This document shows, piece by piece, positions 12,201 to 24,693 of a stretch of DNA of 64,000 nt. The position numbers and the translations under genes were made by a program. Each line of letters starts with the position of its first letter. Positions within the stretch are counted from its first letter, which is position 1. Location: positions 1,240,001 to 1,304,000 of the forward strand of contig OY720100.1 of assembly GCA_963082875.1 (NCBI GenBank), given 5' to 3'. The notes beneath the pieces are model-generated. The model was not told the origin of the DNA, made no database searches, and saw nothing but the letters and a program-made list of their open reading frames with translations. The DNA comes from Corella eumyota. Taxonomy: Eukaryota > Chordata > Ascidiacea > Phlebobranchia > Corellidae.

Positions 12201-15200
12201 GAAAGTCAGCCTTCAATTTCTATTAGATATTTATTTAAACTATAAAAAAATTCTATTTCACTGATCAATTAAAATTATAAAAACCTTGATTTTGTCCCCC
12301 ACTTCACCCTTAATAATTGGACCCATAAAACCCAGGTGTATTGGTTTAGGGACTTTTTGGGTAAATGTTTCGTCGGTATATTCAACAAAAACTGCTTTCT
12401 TGTATTTTGAACCTGTTGAGATTTTAATTAAAAGTTTTAGATTATTTTAAAATTTTGTACTGTATTTTGTACTTCTCAAATAATAATTAAAGATCTCAAA
12501 CAGTTTTCAAAAAATAGCCTATTATAACACATTTTAATATTATATTGTTATAAACAATAAAAGTAAACGAACGCATTATAAAATTTTATGTTAATCTCTA
12601 AACATTTTATTAATGCTTTTTTTTAATTTAAATACTTTGTAACAATATATTTAAATTTAAACACTCTCTGTGCATTTTGCCATTATTTTTACATCATAAT
12701 CTTACCGATAGTTTGTCCAGGTATTCTAAATGCATGAAGATAACCTGCTGTATCTTCATTAACGTGGATCGGTTGGTTAAAAACATTTAATTGTCGTTCA
12801 TTATAATCCCATATCACCTCTTCTGCTGCTATGTAATACTGCCTGATGTTGTCATCATTTGTGTCTGTGATGTCATTATTTGTGTCTGTGTCATCAGAAT
12901 TGATATTGTCTTGATTGGTAATGTTACTGCAATCTCTGGCCTAAAAATTTTGAATAAAAATTATCAAAACAATTTTTATGGAAGGTTTCTGGTTAAAAAA
13001 AATTCGTTTTAGCAAGATTTGATTGATTTATTTATTTTGAGTATTTTTTAAATGTACTTACATGATAGAAAGTGGTCATTCCACCAAGAATATGATCATC
13101 CAACCTACAAGATACTCTTCCTTTTCCAGGGTAAACAGGAGTTATAACAACTGTCCGAGATATGTGAGGAAACAAGTCAACAACTCCTGTGTTTACTCCT
13201 CTAAAATTTGTAAAAAAAATTTCTCACATAAATAATTTTTAATATAAATAGTCCTATACTGGCATAAATTTTACTAAACCATATTTTAAGTTGAAGATTT
13301 TTTTACTAATTTTCTAATAAGTATGCCGGCAGCAAGGCGTGGTGGTCAGAACACTTGGCTTTACTACACAAGGTCCTAGGTTCGATTCCCAATGCTCTTA
13401 TGCTGTGGGAGCCTCGAGTAAGGCGTTATAAACGGTATAAACTCCTGCTGAGCCAACACCAAATCAGCAGCTTAATTAGCGGGCAATTATAATCTATGAT
13501 ATCCCAAACTGACAAAGCCAACTTAATTCTAGGTTGAGGTTACTAATGTTACTCCATGTTTAGGTTGTGAAGTCGACCTTTCAAAAAAAAGAATAAAAAG
13601 ATGTATTGTTGTTGAATCATATTGAATCTTTACAACTTACTGGATTCTTGAAGCAATTCCATCAAATCTAATAGCATGCATATCTGTGTCAGTTCCAACA
13701 GATAAAGTATGGAAACTCGTATTTTCATGAACACACATTTCCACACCAAACAAGTTTCCGTACATCTTTCCATTGATCGCTGAAATATTTAATTTTGTCA
13801 AAAATTGAAATTGTTTTAAGCTTAAAAAAAAAATTTAGAAAAATTTGTTAAATAACAGCTCAAAAAATGATAGATATATTAAAATAAATACAAGTGGCAT
13901 GGTGTAGTAATTAAAACACAGCTTTACAGCATAAGGTTATTGGTTTGATTTTCCTGGTCATGCCATTGTAGTTTAAAGTAAGGCACTATAAACGATACAA
14001 ATTCCTGCTAAGCCAAAAACCAATCAACAGATTAATTATTTAGCGATTGCTCAATAATAACAAAAACTAACAAAGGAAACTTGAGACTAGTCTGGGGTAA
14101 AAAAATTTTACTCATAAAGCTGGCATTACTACATCAAAGATAAAAACAATAAATAAAAATCTTGTAACAATTATAAAAGTAAACCTACCATGCATAATAT
14201 TGGATTCTTCAAAATCTGGATCACTGACATCTAAGTTAGTTTGATCAGGAACAAATAAATCTAAATTCTCATCAAAATACCAACTTTCATTTTCATTAAA
14301 CACAGTTAATAGAAGGTAGATGTTAGGTTTACTCATTTCACTATCATAAGTGCCTATAAAATATTAATTTTTCACAAAAAAATTTTTTCACTTGAAAAAA
14401 GGCACGTCAACTAAATATTATGCTATGTCATTCAAAAAGTTAAAAAAAAATAATTTATTGAACAAACATATAAATGACCAACCTTTTTTGCAAACAACCA
14501 GAGGACCAATTAAACCAGCAAGCTGGTCTTTAGTAAAGTGAACCGATGAAAAATATAAATAAGTTAAACAATTAGGATCTTGATCTGTAGGTGATACACT
14601 TGGTGGAATGGTCCTTAAATATTAAATTAAAACTTGAGCAATTAATAATTATAATATTATCTTTTCACAAAGAAATGTTATACAATCTTATGCATCATTT
14701 AAATGAACAAATTCTAACTGGGTATAAATCAAGCAAAATATGCAATTAAGGCTACCAAGTGTAAGTATGTTGTCCTCCTGGATTAACTGCCTCTATTTCA
14801 CTGAAGAAAACTCCATGAGGTTCTATATTAAATGGCTGTAAATAAATAAACTTAATGTTATAAACATAAATATAATGGTGAATTTTGTATTGTTAGTAAG
14901 TAAATAGCAGTGAAAGCTAATCAATGTTAATTTTTTAATATTTAAGTTTTAATTAACAGAAAAAATGTGCATTCAATGGTTTGATCTATAGTCTATATTT
15001 TATCATTTAAATTAAACTGACAAAGGCAACTTAAGATCAACAAAAGATTTAAGAAGTATTTTTTCTATGCTTTAGGGTGGGACTTTTTACAACTGAATAA
15101 ACCTTATTTTTATTTATTTTTTAAGTATTACTTACATGAGTTGCATTATTCCGGAATGTTACCCTTATTGTGTCACCCACTTCACCGGAGATAACAGGAC

Positions 15201-18200
15201 CCAAAATCCCTAAATGGGGAGGTGATAGTAAGAGTTGGGTGAACGTGTCATCAGTGTACCCACTATAACGTGCTTTCTTGTAAGTTCCTCCGATACGATT
15301 TGGACCGCTTTTAAAAAATACTGCAGAATCACTAAAAGAAATAATTTAAAACTGTTGGATATATACATTGTCTAAATTCTATTTTTAAATATGCTTAAAG
15401 GCAGCTAATTCACTTAAAAAAAATCATTTATATCTATAATATATATATATATATCCTCTTTAATATAAAGTATTTTTAAAGGTATATATAGGAAAAAAAT
15501 AAAGTCTATAAAAATTTCAAAAATATATTTATAACAAAAAACTCACAAAAAATTTAAAAAAAAATTGTAATAATAACAAAGTTAAAAGTAGCATAAAAAA
15601 TATTTAAATTAACCTGCCAGGCTCTGTTATATTTTCCCCTGTAAGCTGATCAATTCCAGTAGGGGCATAATCCCAAAGTACTTCTTCAGCTAAGATAAAA
15701 TATTCTCTAACAATTCTATTTAATGGAGTGGATTCATCAGATTTGGAAGAACAATTTGAACTGACAGTAAAATAGGCTATCATTCCCTCTGTTAGTACAA
15801 ACAAAAAAATTGATGATTACTTTTTAATAAAAAAAATTTATAATTGTTTAATTGGTTTTTGATGGTGCCTAAAAACGTGTTTAAAAAAGTGTCAAGTGTC
15901 TGGTTTTAGTACTACATTATAAAAGTGTAATGTGGGGGTTGAAACACTTGACTTTACTACATAACGTCCTGGGTTCGATTTCCACTGCTCTAATGCTTTA
16001 TCGCCCTTGGGTTAGGCGCTATAAACAATATGAACTCCTGCTAAGCCAAAACTTAATCAGCAGATTAATTATCGGGCAAATATAATCTATATTATTCCAA
16101 ACTGCCACAGGCAACTTGAAACTGGGTCGAGGTAACTGATATTACTCTATGTTTTTGTTAAAAAGTCATCCTTCAAGGATAAATAAACATGAAAAATAAT
16201 TTATGATATCAAAAATTTACACACCAGTCTCATGACTGTACAACTGGCAGGCTACTTTCCATCTTCCAGAATTGTCTGCTGTCATGGTAACCGTAGTAAA
16301 TGTGGCTGGGATTAATATCAGAGTATCTTGTCGGTGGTTTTTGTGCAAAATCTTTAAAAATAAATAAAGGTTTTGTTAGTAATGGCCTAGTTAATATCAA
16401 GTAAAAAATATTATTCAAACTTAATTTGTACAAAGGACTGCCATATTAAAAAAAATTTACCAGTTTAGACAACTGTACAAGTTCTTGGTATCTGTCTCAT
16501 TGTTAAAATTATTAATATCTAACGTACAATAAATATGCAGCAAAACGTACTTATTAAAAATAAACCACACAACAAGTTTAACATAGTATTATCTTAAACT
16601 GCGTTTAATTTGTAATTATTTTCTTTTAAATTATTTGTTGTCATTTTAAATTTGACAAAACTTTTTCGCGCGTGTTTTTGTATTTTCAAAATTATAAAAA
16701 AGTTTTCGAATGTTAATCAGTGTTGCCAGATTAATTTAACTTTTGCGCTTTATTATTTGATACCTTAATTACTTTTATAATTTGTACAAGTAGTTGAAAA
16801 TATTTTTTTTAGTTACCGTTTGCCCTTGAAAATGAATTGGATGTAAATCTCGATCAGATCCCATTCCTAGTAAAAACCAATCGACTTTATCCCCAATGCA
16901 TACGTCATAACCAGGTGTGTTACCGAACACATAACCATTTACAGTATTAAGAACAGTGCTTTGTAGGAATTCGTCAGTTATTTTAAAAGTTTGCCAGTTA
17001 GAAATGAACATCTTAAAAAATAAGAAATTTATAAAGTTAAAAAACTTTTAATTAATTAAAAATGCCATCAGTTATTAGGGTATAACTTTTACAGCTCGAT
17101 TCCTATCAACGAATTTTTAAAAGCTCTTGATAGTTTCCTGTTACGCAGAAAAAAAAGAAGTACAATTTTTATTGATTTTTTTACTTGTATATTATCTTCA
17201 AAATACCAACTATCCATCTCAGATATGGAGAAAAATAAAGCGACAAATTCGTGGCTGACGTCATCCCGCGTGTCATCATCGTTGTAAGTTCCTAGAAATG
17301 TTGACATTTATTCATTTTAATATTTTTAGATATTAAATTCCGTTTATTTAAATTTACAAAACGTAACCTGTGAAATTTACCAGCAGCATGGTGTAGTAGT
17401 CAGAACACTTCCTACACTACATAACGTTCTGGATTCGATCCTCAGTGATCTCATGCTGTAGTGCCCTTAAGTAAGGCGCTATAAACAATGTGGGCTCCTG
17501 TTGAGCCAGCACCCGATCAGCAGCACAATTATCGGACAATTTTAATCTATATAATGTCCTAAACTGCTAAACATCGAGACTGCGTCCGGGTAACTGTTGT
17601 TACTCTATGTTTAGTAATTTTTAAAGTAATATAAAAAAAAGAAAACTAGTACCAGGTTTACAAATGATTAAAGCCCCGATAAGACCGCTGTTAATATCCT
17701 TAGGTGAATGGGTGTGAGAATGATAGGCCCAAGTTAAACAATTTCCATCGTCCTCCGTCGGTCCATATCTGTACAAAATGTTTACCCGTTTTAAATTGGT
17801 TAAAAGAATAGATTCTAACTTGGATTTCAAAAGCAATTGACTATTAGATGTTGATGATAAGTTAAGGGCAGGATGGGCAATAGGTAAAAAGTTAGTGTGA
17901 CATAAACTTGAACCTTTGAGTCGTACTTATATTTATCTTTGGACAAAACCCTATGCTTTAAGTATTATGTAATTTTTGTCGTTAAGGTAATGGTTCCTAT
18001 ATTTTATCAAACAAAGGATGTGCTGTTGTAACGTATTTTAGGCTATCTGTATACGCTGGGCTCAAGGGTGAATAGTGTGGCGTTGGTGCGGCTCAAACCT
18101 TAAACCTTTGGTATTGTAAATCCGATTTTACAAAAAATTAAAAATTTAAACTAACTCTGGTTTGACCTCCCATTCGTACGTGTGCCTGCCACCTGGTGGT

Positions 18201-19014
18201 ACGTGATTGCCCGGAATATTGTCCGCGTTGTTACCATAGGGGGCGCCCTCGTTTTCCTTAGTGTAAAAAACTCCATGTGGGTGTACTGAAAATGGTCGTG
18301 TGGTGGCGTTGTTGAGCAGATGGATAAAAATACGATCGCCCACCTTGAAAATTAAATAAAAATAGCTTCTATTTACCTAACTAGTTTAAAACAAAACAAC
18401 TTGCACCAATTCCCTTAAAGGCGAGTTTATATTAATTAAATTTCTTTAACTAATCCAAAGTAACAGTATTTAATCCCCATAACCTTAAACCACATTTCAA
18501 TTTAAACGATTTTAAACATTTTAAAATAAGTTCTATTTTTAAACTTAGTTGTTCAAAGTAATATATATCAAAATTTTATAAAAAATAAAAATTAGTTTCA
18601 CCATAATTACCTCCGCTCTTAAAGTCGGTCCGAGAAATCCCAAATTGGGATCGTGGGGGATTTCCCTAGTGTAGGAGTCGTCGGTATATCTGCGAAAAAC
18701 AGCTTTCTTGTATCTTGATCCTATTGGTCCAAGCGAACTAAAATGTGATGACGTAACGTTATATTGTGTGACGTAATACGAGCTATCAACGACGTTACAA
18801 CCAAGCCAAAATATGACGTAAAAAATAGTCACGTGACTACTTACCCGTCATCCTCCAATAAGTTTCCGGTCACGTGGTTGACCCCGGTTGGCGCGTAATC
18901 CCAAATAATTTCGTTTATCGCGAGATAATAATTACGATCACGTGCAAACGTGGGTAACGTCATTGTAAACGTCACCAACAACGTGATCGTTATTACATCA
19001 CAAAGCCTAACCAT
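9243..19014 (-). CDS. Ceruloplasmin/hephaestin-type multicopper ferroxidase
   Basis: Secreted or membrane-bound copper oxidase that oxidises Fe2+ and reduces O2 to water. Exons, 5' to 3': 19014-18845, 18737-18611, 18343-18156, 17768-17653, 17291-17185, 17011-16817, 16351-16225, 15788-15614, 15331-15136, 14835-14756, 14613-14483, 14353-14189, 13779-13641, 13200-13062, 12940-12706, 12412-12285, 11895-11770, 11374-11248, 10580-10416, 9993-9858, 9464-9304; about 1044 codons, the family's size. A signal peptide ([16 protein letters not shown]) precedes three pairs of cupredoxin domains. Trinuclear copper ligands are all visible: HPHGV and YHSHTH in domain 1, HFHAH and HCH in domain 6. Type 1 Cys-His-Met sets occur in domains 2 ([12 protein letters not shown]), 4 ([12 protein letters not shown]) and 6 ([12 protein letters not shown]). 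If the last donor is not used, the frame continues into a short hydrophobic tail ending near 9243; otherwise it may splice to the LRR exon at 9108. Confidence 0.95.
9514..9755 (-). repeat. tRNA-derived SINE (family 1)
   Basis: Both tail (TCCTCAATGCGGGAAAG) and head (GCAGTGCGGTTCGAACCC) are present in reverse orientation, in the last-but-one ferroxidase intron; same sense as the gene. Confidence 0.8.
10096..10315 (+). repeat. tRNA-derived SINE (family 1), 5'-truncated
   Basis: Body and tail (GAGTAAGGCGCTATAAA, then CAACTCAAGACTAG) in a ferroxidase intron, antisense to the gene. Confidence 0.75.
10864..11152 (+). repeat. tRNA-derived SINE (family 1), near full length
   Basis: Best reference copy: A-box TGGTGTAGTGGTAAGAAC, B-box GGTTCAATCCC, then the GAGTAAGGCGCTATAAAC-like body, a GTAACTGACGTCACTC segment and a GAGGATAAAGATATATAC tail. 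Its TGACGTCA octamer shows the SINE can supply that motif, although most octamers in the window are outside SINEs. Confidence 0.9.
11465..11580 (+). repeat. Short dispersed repeat, family 3
   Basis: Copy in a ferroxidase intron (GGCAAATATTAGTTGAAAGT, ending ATTTACTAGTCC). Confidence 0.65.
11982..12215 (+). repeat. tRNA-derived SINE (family 1)
   Basis: Head GCGTAGTGTAGTAGTTAAAAC and B-box GGTTCAATCCC, tail lost. Ferroxidase intron, antisense to the gene. Confidence 0.8.
13321..13590 (+). repeat. tRNA-derived SINE (family 1)
   Basis: Head GCCGGCAGCAAGGCGTGGTG, B-box GGTTCGATTCC, body and partial tail. Ferroxidase intron. Confidence 0.85.
13892..14105 (+). repeat. tRNA-derived SINE (family 1), diverged
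   Basis: Head GTGGCATGGTGTAGTAATTA and body recognisable but many substitutions, suggesting an older copy. Ferroxidase intron. Confidence 0.7.
15920..16185 (+). repeat. tRNA-derived SINE (family 1)
   Basis: B-box GGGTTCGATTTCC, body and tail; A-box poorly kept. Ferroxidase intron. Confidence 0.8.
17380..17615 (+). repeat. tRNA-derived SINE (family 1)
   Basis: Head CAGCAGCATGGTGTAGTAGT, body GTAAGGCGCTATAAAC, tail truncated. Ferroxidase intron. Confidence 0.8.
18005..18135 (-). repeat. SINE family 2 fragment
   Basis: Reverse-oriented match to the family 2 unit (GCTGGGCTCAAGGGTGAATA), ferroxidase intron. Confidence 0.65.
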
Positions 19015-20494
19015 ATTTGTGTTCTAAAAAAAAACTTAACATTTTTTTCTGCTTTTTTTGATTAAAATAAAAAATTAACCTAATTTCAAACACTTTAATA
19101 TTCACATTTTCCAACTAAAAGCGCTTTGACATTTAACGAAAACTTATCTAGGCCAAAGAGGAATTTTACAGATTACACTTATTCACTAAACTAATGACGT
19201 AGTTGTTAAACCAGTTCCTCAATGCCGCAAAAATTTCACTAAAAAACTTGCCGAAAATTTTAAAAGTTTTCTTGAACTTTTTTGTTAACTTTATTTTTGA
19301 AATAAAATTTAAATTAACCAAGGTTTCTTTATATTTACCTACAATTGGAAAAACATGTTTTAAAGATTATTAAAACAGGAAACGAAACCAATAAAAAACA
19401 AATACAAAACTGAATTGATTTAAATTGATTGCCAACAATAAAGTATAGAAATTTAACTCAGTATAATTCTACTTTTAAATGCAAATGTTAAGTTTAAAAT
19501 TGAATGCTAGATTTTTATTTTATTAACTGTTTAAAAACACCACTGATCTTATAATAAAGATTATGACTAAAATACTTTTTTTTCTGTAAAAATATATCTA
19601 GGTCATAAACAAACCGATCACTTTAAAAGTGGGTCATTCATACTCTAAAACTTATAAATTTAGTTTTAAAACTTCTAAACTGTTAACTTTTTCATTTGAT
19701 TGTTGAATTATATATAACATTATCTGCATTTTAATGCACCATGCTGTTATACTCCTATCTTAAACAGTTTAAACACGTGTTTCTTGACATTCCTCGGTTA
19801 AAAATAGAAAAAAAAAACGAAATTGCAAGAACCAGTGATGCGCACAAAAAAACGTTTTTTGCATAAAGCGAAATTTTTGCTTTTTAGAAAAGATTTTGTC
19901 CAAAAATTTTCGGCGTTTTCTGAGTTTATATTTAAGTAAAAAAGTTACACATTTTTCTATAATAATTCCTTTTTTAAATTAAACCTTGATATGACATTTA
20001 TTTTTCTTATTTTAAGATAAACACTTGCGTTATGTCTAGTTTTTTGCAAATCTTAAATTTGCGACTTTAACTTTACATGTTTCAAATCATTTTTCGTACC
20101 TCTATTCTATGAATCTAAATTTTTATTTTAATTTAATTAACATATAACAGTTTAAAGGATTGTTTTTTTATTGGATGGTATTTAACTTTAAAACTCAAAT
20201 TTAAAGAAACATAAATTTCAAAATAACAAGTACCGCTCTAAAGTTTTTTTTAACTATTTGTACCTCACAGTGACTTTTGTGACGTCATTGAGACACAGTA
20301 GATTTGATGACGTCATTTTAAAATTGGGACCATAATGAAATACAGAAAATATCACAAAAATACTATAAAATAAACAAAAAAAAAAAATTTTTTTTTGACG
20401 TCATAAAGACAAAGTTTTACGTCATAAACATTTGAACAAATTATGACGTCATTCTTAGACGCCAATTTAATGACCTTATCATATAATGACGTCA
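19015..20494. other. Intergenic region between ferroxidase start and BOK-like stop
   Basis: No gene seen. The half nearest the BOK-like stop (20279-20493) holds five TGACGTCA octamers in about 220 bp. The first 200 bp upstream of the ferroxidase ATG should include its promoter, but I could not identify a TATA box or initiator with confidence. Confidence 0.5.
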
Positions 20495-22862
20495 CTATAT
20501 AACCAATCGTGATTTAAGGACACCAGCACAAAACAGTAGAACGCTGAACATAGCGAAAAAAGAAAAATAATAAATATTCGGGAATTCCCCAAAGCAGGTG
20601 ACGTCATTGGGAGGGGTACGAAAGTGCTCGGGGAGGGCAGACTAAAAAAAATTAAAACTTTTTTTAAAAATTTAAGTTTTGTAGAAAAAAAAAACAATTA
20701 TTTTTCTATTTTTATTTACCCAGCCTCCCTTCTGCATGATCCAATCCAGGACATATTCCGAAATATAATCACTCGTTATTTTAATAACTGATTCAACTAA
20801 TTCCGTGTGACCCTGGTTAAAACATAAAAAATATTAATAAAAAATTAAATAAAAAATTAATTAATATTTATTTGAAAATTTTTTTAGATGTATATTCGAA
20901 GTTATGTAAATATTATATTTCTTAATAATTTGCCTAAAATAACTTTATTTTATTAATTAATTGGTTTGTTTAATTTAGATACTTTATTATAAAAATAGGG
21001 ATTTTAACGAACTTGCATTAAACAGTCAACTGCCATGGCACCAGATACACACAAAATAGCTAACACCCTGCCCCATGTGTAATGATCTGTATCAGTCCCA
21101 ATTATGTGAGTTGAAATCCTAAAAAAAAGACGCCGCAAGGTGGCCTCGGAGTCGAAAATGTAACCGAGTTGACGCGAAAGGTTTCGATAGAGATTCGGGT
21201 ATATTGATTCAAACGAATGACCTAAAATAAAAATTTAATTAAAGTTGTAAGTGTTAATATATTCATGTAGTTTCCCAAGCTTATAAACCTCTTTCAATCC
21301 TCTACATAAGTGTAAAAGCATCAAGCGTTAAAGTACATGGTTTATGGTTTATTTATACTAACAGTAAGCCCAAAATATCAGGTTTGATTTTAAATTCTTC
21401 AGTGGGCTAGCGTCCCTTGGAAACTAATTAAATTTTAAACCAATATTTAAACTACTGATAACAACGTATATGTATATCCTAACAAGATTGATGCTAATAA
21501 ACAACGTGTTATATTTATTACACATTTTAAGCTTACTTTACATTCTTGTTATTGTTTTAAACCGCATTGGAAACCGAAACAAAAAATAAATATTTTGATA
21601 AACTATTAACTTACGAAACTTTAGGAGTAAATTGGGTAATAAAAATATAAAGTTTTGTTTTTATTATCAGTATATAAATAAAACGTATAATAAACGGTAT
21701 AGTCTAAAATAAAGCGTTATTATTTTTTATTTTTATATATAACTTAAAATAATGTTTACATGTGTAATATCAATATCCTAACCTTATTCATTTTATATTC
21801 TTATGTTATTGTGTTTACTTTGCCTTAGGCGAAACCACCTTCAATTTCCGATACAAGACATTAGCGAATATTTCAGATTATCGACATATTCTACGGCTTA
21901 AATTAAAGTTAATTTCCAACAAACAAAACCGGTTTAACTTGTTTATATTTTAATAAGCTAACATTGTAGAAGTCTATATTGTAAATATATCCTAAGATTG
22001 GCCTTTAAAAATCGATTTAAAGAAGTTTAACATTTAAACTTATTTAAATATTTATTCCTGATCTGACATTTATTAATTGACACATGGACTGAAAGTAGAA
22101 TAAACATAAATAGAAATATATCAATTCAAATGTCAGATCTTGATAAGTATCGTATTTATAAAATGTCAATTTTGCAAAATCGAAATATCAAGAATATCAT
22201 GACATTTCGCTATCGAAATTGATATAAATTTCAAAAAAAATCGTAATCTTCTGCGTAAAACTATTTATCGATTATTTTAGATCTATTGTATTCAACAGAA
22301 GTCGAAAGTTTAAAAGGCTTTGTTCTTATAAAGCTGACTAAAATAGCTTATAATATAATATTCTATATAAAGAAATTACAACTGTTGTAAAAGTATTTTA
22401 AATTTTAACTTCTACTTTTAGTATAACTATTTGCAAATAGTTTTTATAATTTTCCATTACCAACAAATTAAAAAAATTTCACTCACCAATATTTAAAATT
22501 TTATTTGACAACCCTTGGTTAGTTGCAGGCGGATATTTCGTCACAGTTACCCTACTTCCATGCCCGCTTCTTTTTATTCGGTAACAAACGAAATCTCGAA
22601 CTATACCCTTTGTCTGCTGCATCGCGTCGTCATACGCGTTCGAGAGAAACACCGAATCATCTTTTTCGTCGAACGACAGAGAGTCTAGAATCGACGAAAG
22701 AAGGCGAGACGACCCAAAGGTTCTTGAGACCCGGCGACCGATGCTGTTCTGAATCGATTTTCGATGCTGCTGTGCTCTGAGGATAAACTTTTGTTGGATT
22801 TCTTGTTTGTAGTAAGTGTCACGGTCGACTGAGTTCCGGTTAATATCTTTTTTGAGGTTCAT
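20495..22862 (-). CDS. BOK: BCL-2 family protein, BOK-like
   Basis: Multidomain BCL-2 family member, by similarity BOK, an ER/mitochondrial effector able to permeabilise the outer membrane. Exons: 22862-22487, 21221-21013, 20812-20720, 20641-20495; about 275 codons, somewhat longer than human BOK (212) because of a Ser/Arg/Lys-rich N-terminal extension. Visible: the helix KGIVRDFVCYRIKRSG (BOK has CRDYIRSRL here); a BH3-like segment LSNKILNIGHSFESI; the BOK-typical YPNLYRNLSRQL; BH1 WGRVLAILCVSGAMAVDC; BH2 WIMQKGGW; and a C-terminal hydrophobic anchor (FFAMFSVLLFCAGVL) closed by KSRLVI. The match around BH3 to human BOK (YIRPNVYRNIARQL) separates it from BAX and BAK. The start is the first ATG of exon 1. 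No in-frame break seen. Confidence 0.9.
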
Positions 22863-24693
22863 TTTGGGGCAAAATTTTTAGTTAAATAAAAATTTGTAGT
22901 TTTCTAAAAAAATTTTTTATTAATTATTAATCTTTAATGTGGGAGGGTCGGCTGCACAACCAAGCGTTAAGTAACAACTGTTACCCCAACCCAGCTTCGA
23001 GTTGCCTTTGGCATTTTGGGATGATGTAAATGATAATTGCCCCATATTTAATCTGCAAGTATTGGCTCAGTAAGAGTTATATCGTTTATGTCGCCTTACA
23101 GATAAAGGAACTTTGTACCACGATAAAATTCTAAAAATCCTAAAACCACGAAATTTTATTAAAACAAGTCTAAAGTGCTTAAATCTCAAGTACTCTTAAA
23201 ATTTCTCTTAAACTTTAAATATCGCGATATTGCCTCGCTAAGTGTTATCATAATAAGATCAGAAAAATAGAACAAACAAACAAGCATCTAAAGACTGGTC
23301 TAATATAAAAACTATTTTTAACCATTGCCTTATTGCAATCTATTTTAAAATCTGTTTTTATTAATATATGATTTGCCCTTTTATGCTATTTCCTTCCAGT
23401 ATTGTCCTACTATCCCTATATTTCAACCATCTAAACTGCATGCATAATTGAATGCAGGAAAACCATATAAAAGGAAATTACATTTACAATCTAGGGTGGT
23501 TCACTGTTTTAACATAGCGCGTGCGGCACATACACAAAAGCCTAAATAAGAAACCAATTCAACGTCTGTATTATTCGCTTAAGGCCGAATAAAAATATTT
23601 AGGCTTAAAAGAGCCTTGTACGTTTCTTAGAATATTGTTATTGTTTAACTGTATTTAAAATCCATAATACTTAGAATGCTGTGATTGTTTAATTTATTTG
23701 ACCTTAAAATTAAAGCATAAACACATTCTAAATCGATCCAAATAAATTGATAATACTTACTGACTTAAATTGCTATTTTTTGTAATTTTAACTTGTACGT
23801 AAAAGTATATAATCTTACAATATCTGCCCTTTAAGTTAAAACCTTTAGAATCAAAATAAATTCTTAAACTTATTTTAAATACACCGAAAAAAATTCGATA
23901 ATCATTTGTTACCTAAAATTTTATTTTTTTTGTATCTTTAACGTATATATAAAAGTAGGTAATCTTACAGTGTATATGCCTTTAAGTTATAGCCTCGCCC
24001 ATACGTTATGTTACACCTTAACATCGTTCTATAAATCATAACCAAATAACTTTAAATATAAATAAACTTTTCAAACTACCACGTGTTCGGTTACTATTGA
24101 TATTTCATTTCTAAAATTACATTTTTTTAGCTAAAAATTTAAACTTAATATTGTACGGTTTATAAATCAGAATTTCCTGTCCTATCAACCAATACACACT
24201 GTTTCAAATCCACTCACAACATGATTATTATTTTGCATGTATGTTTTAATCAATATTATTACAGTGAAGTACATATCATTAAAATACCTGCATTATAATC
24301 ATAAAGTTTAAGTTATTATTAAACTATACCGGACATATATCTTAATAGAGTAATACTAATATCCGAAGTATATTTAGGGTTTAAATAAATAAAGTGTGAT
24401 TGTTATAACTTAAGCTATTAACAGGAATTTGTAAACTTTTATATAAACTACATAAAAAACTTTTTTAATTTTTTGTATAAAGTGTATTTTTAATCGAAAT
24501 GGAACAAAATTAATTTAACGTCATGTTAATTAAAATGACGTCACGTGGGCGTGTAACTATGACGAAACAAGCAACAAAACTTTGAACGTCCAACACTCTG
24601 TGACGTCATCGTTAAACCGCTTTAGCTTTCCTAATAATTTAACATTAATGACGTCACAATGCCATTTATATTTAAAATAAAATCTTAATGACG
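22863..24693. other. Intergenic region between BOK-like start and chordin-like stop
   Basis: No gene seen. It holds one SINE fragment (22935-23110) and four TGACGTCA octamers between 24537 and 24693, next to the chordin-like stop codon; the remainder is plain AT-rich sequence that should include the BOK-like promoter. Confidence 0.5.
22935..23110 (-). repeat. tRNA-derived SINE (family 1) fragment
   Basis: Tail half only, in reverse orientation, upstream of the BOK-like start codon; strongly diverged. Confidence 0.6.

Noticed and set aside
22523-22780. Plus-strand open frame opposite BOK-like exon 1
   Set aside because: Shadow of the coding exon; the minus-strand frame has the BCL-2 family signature.
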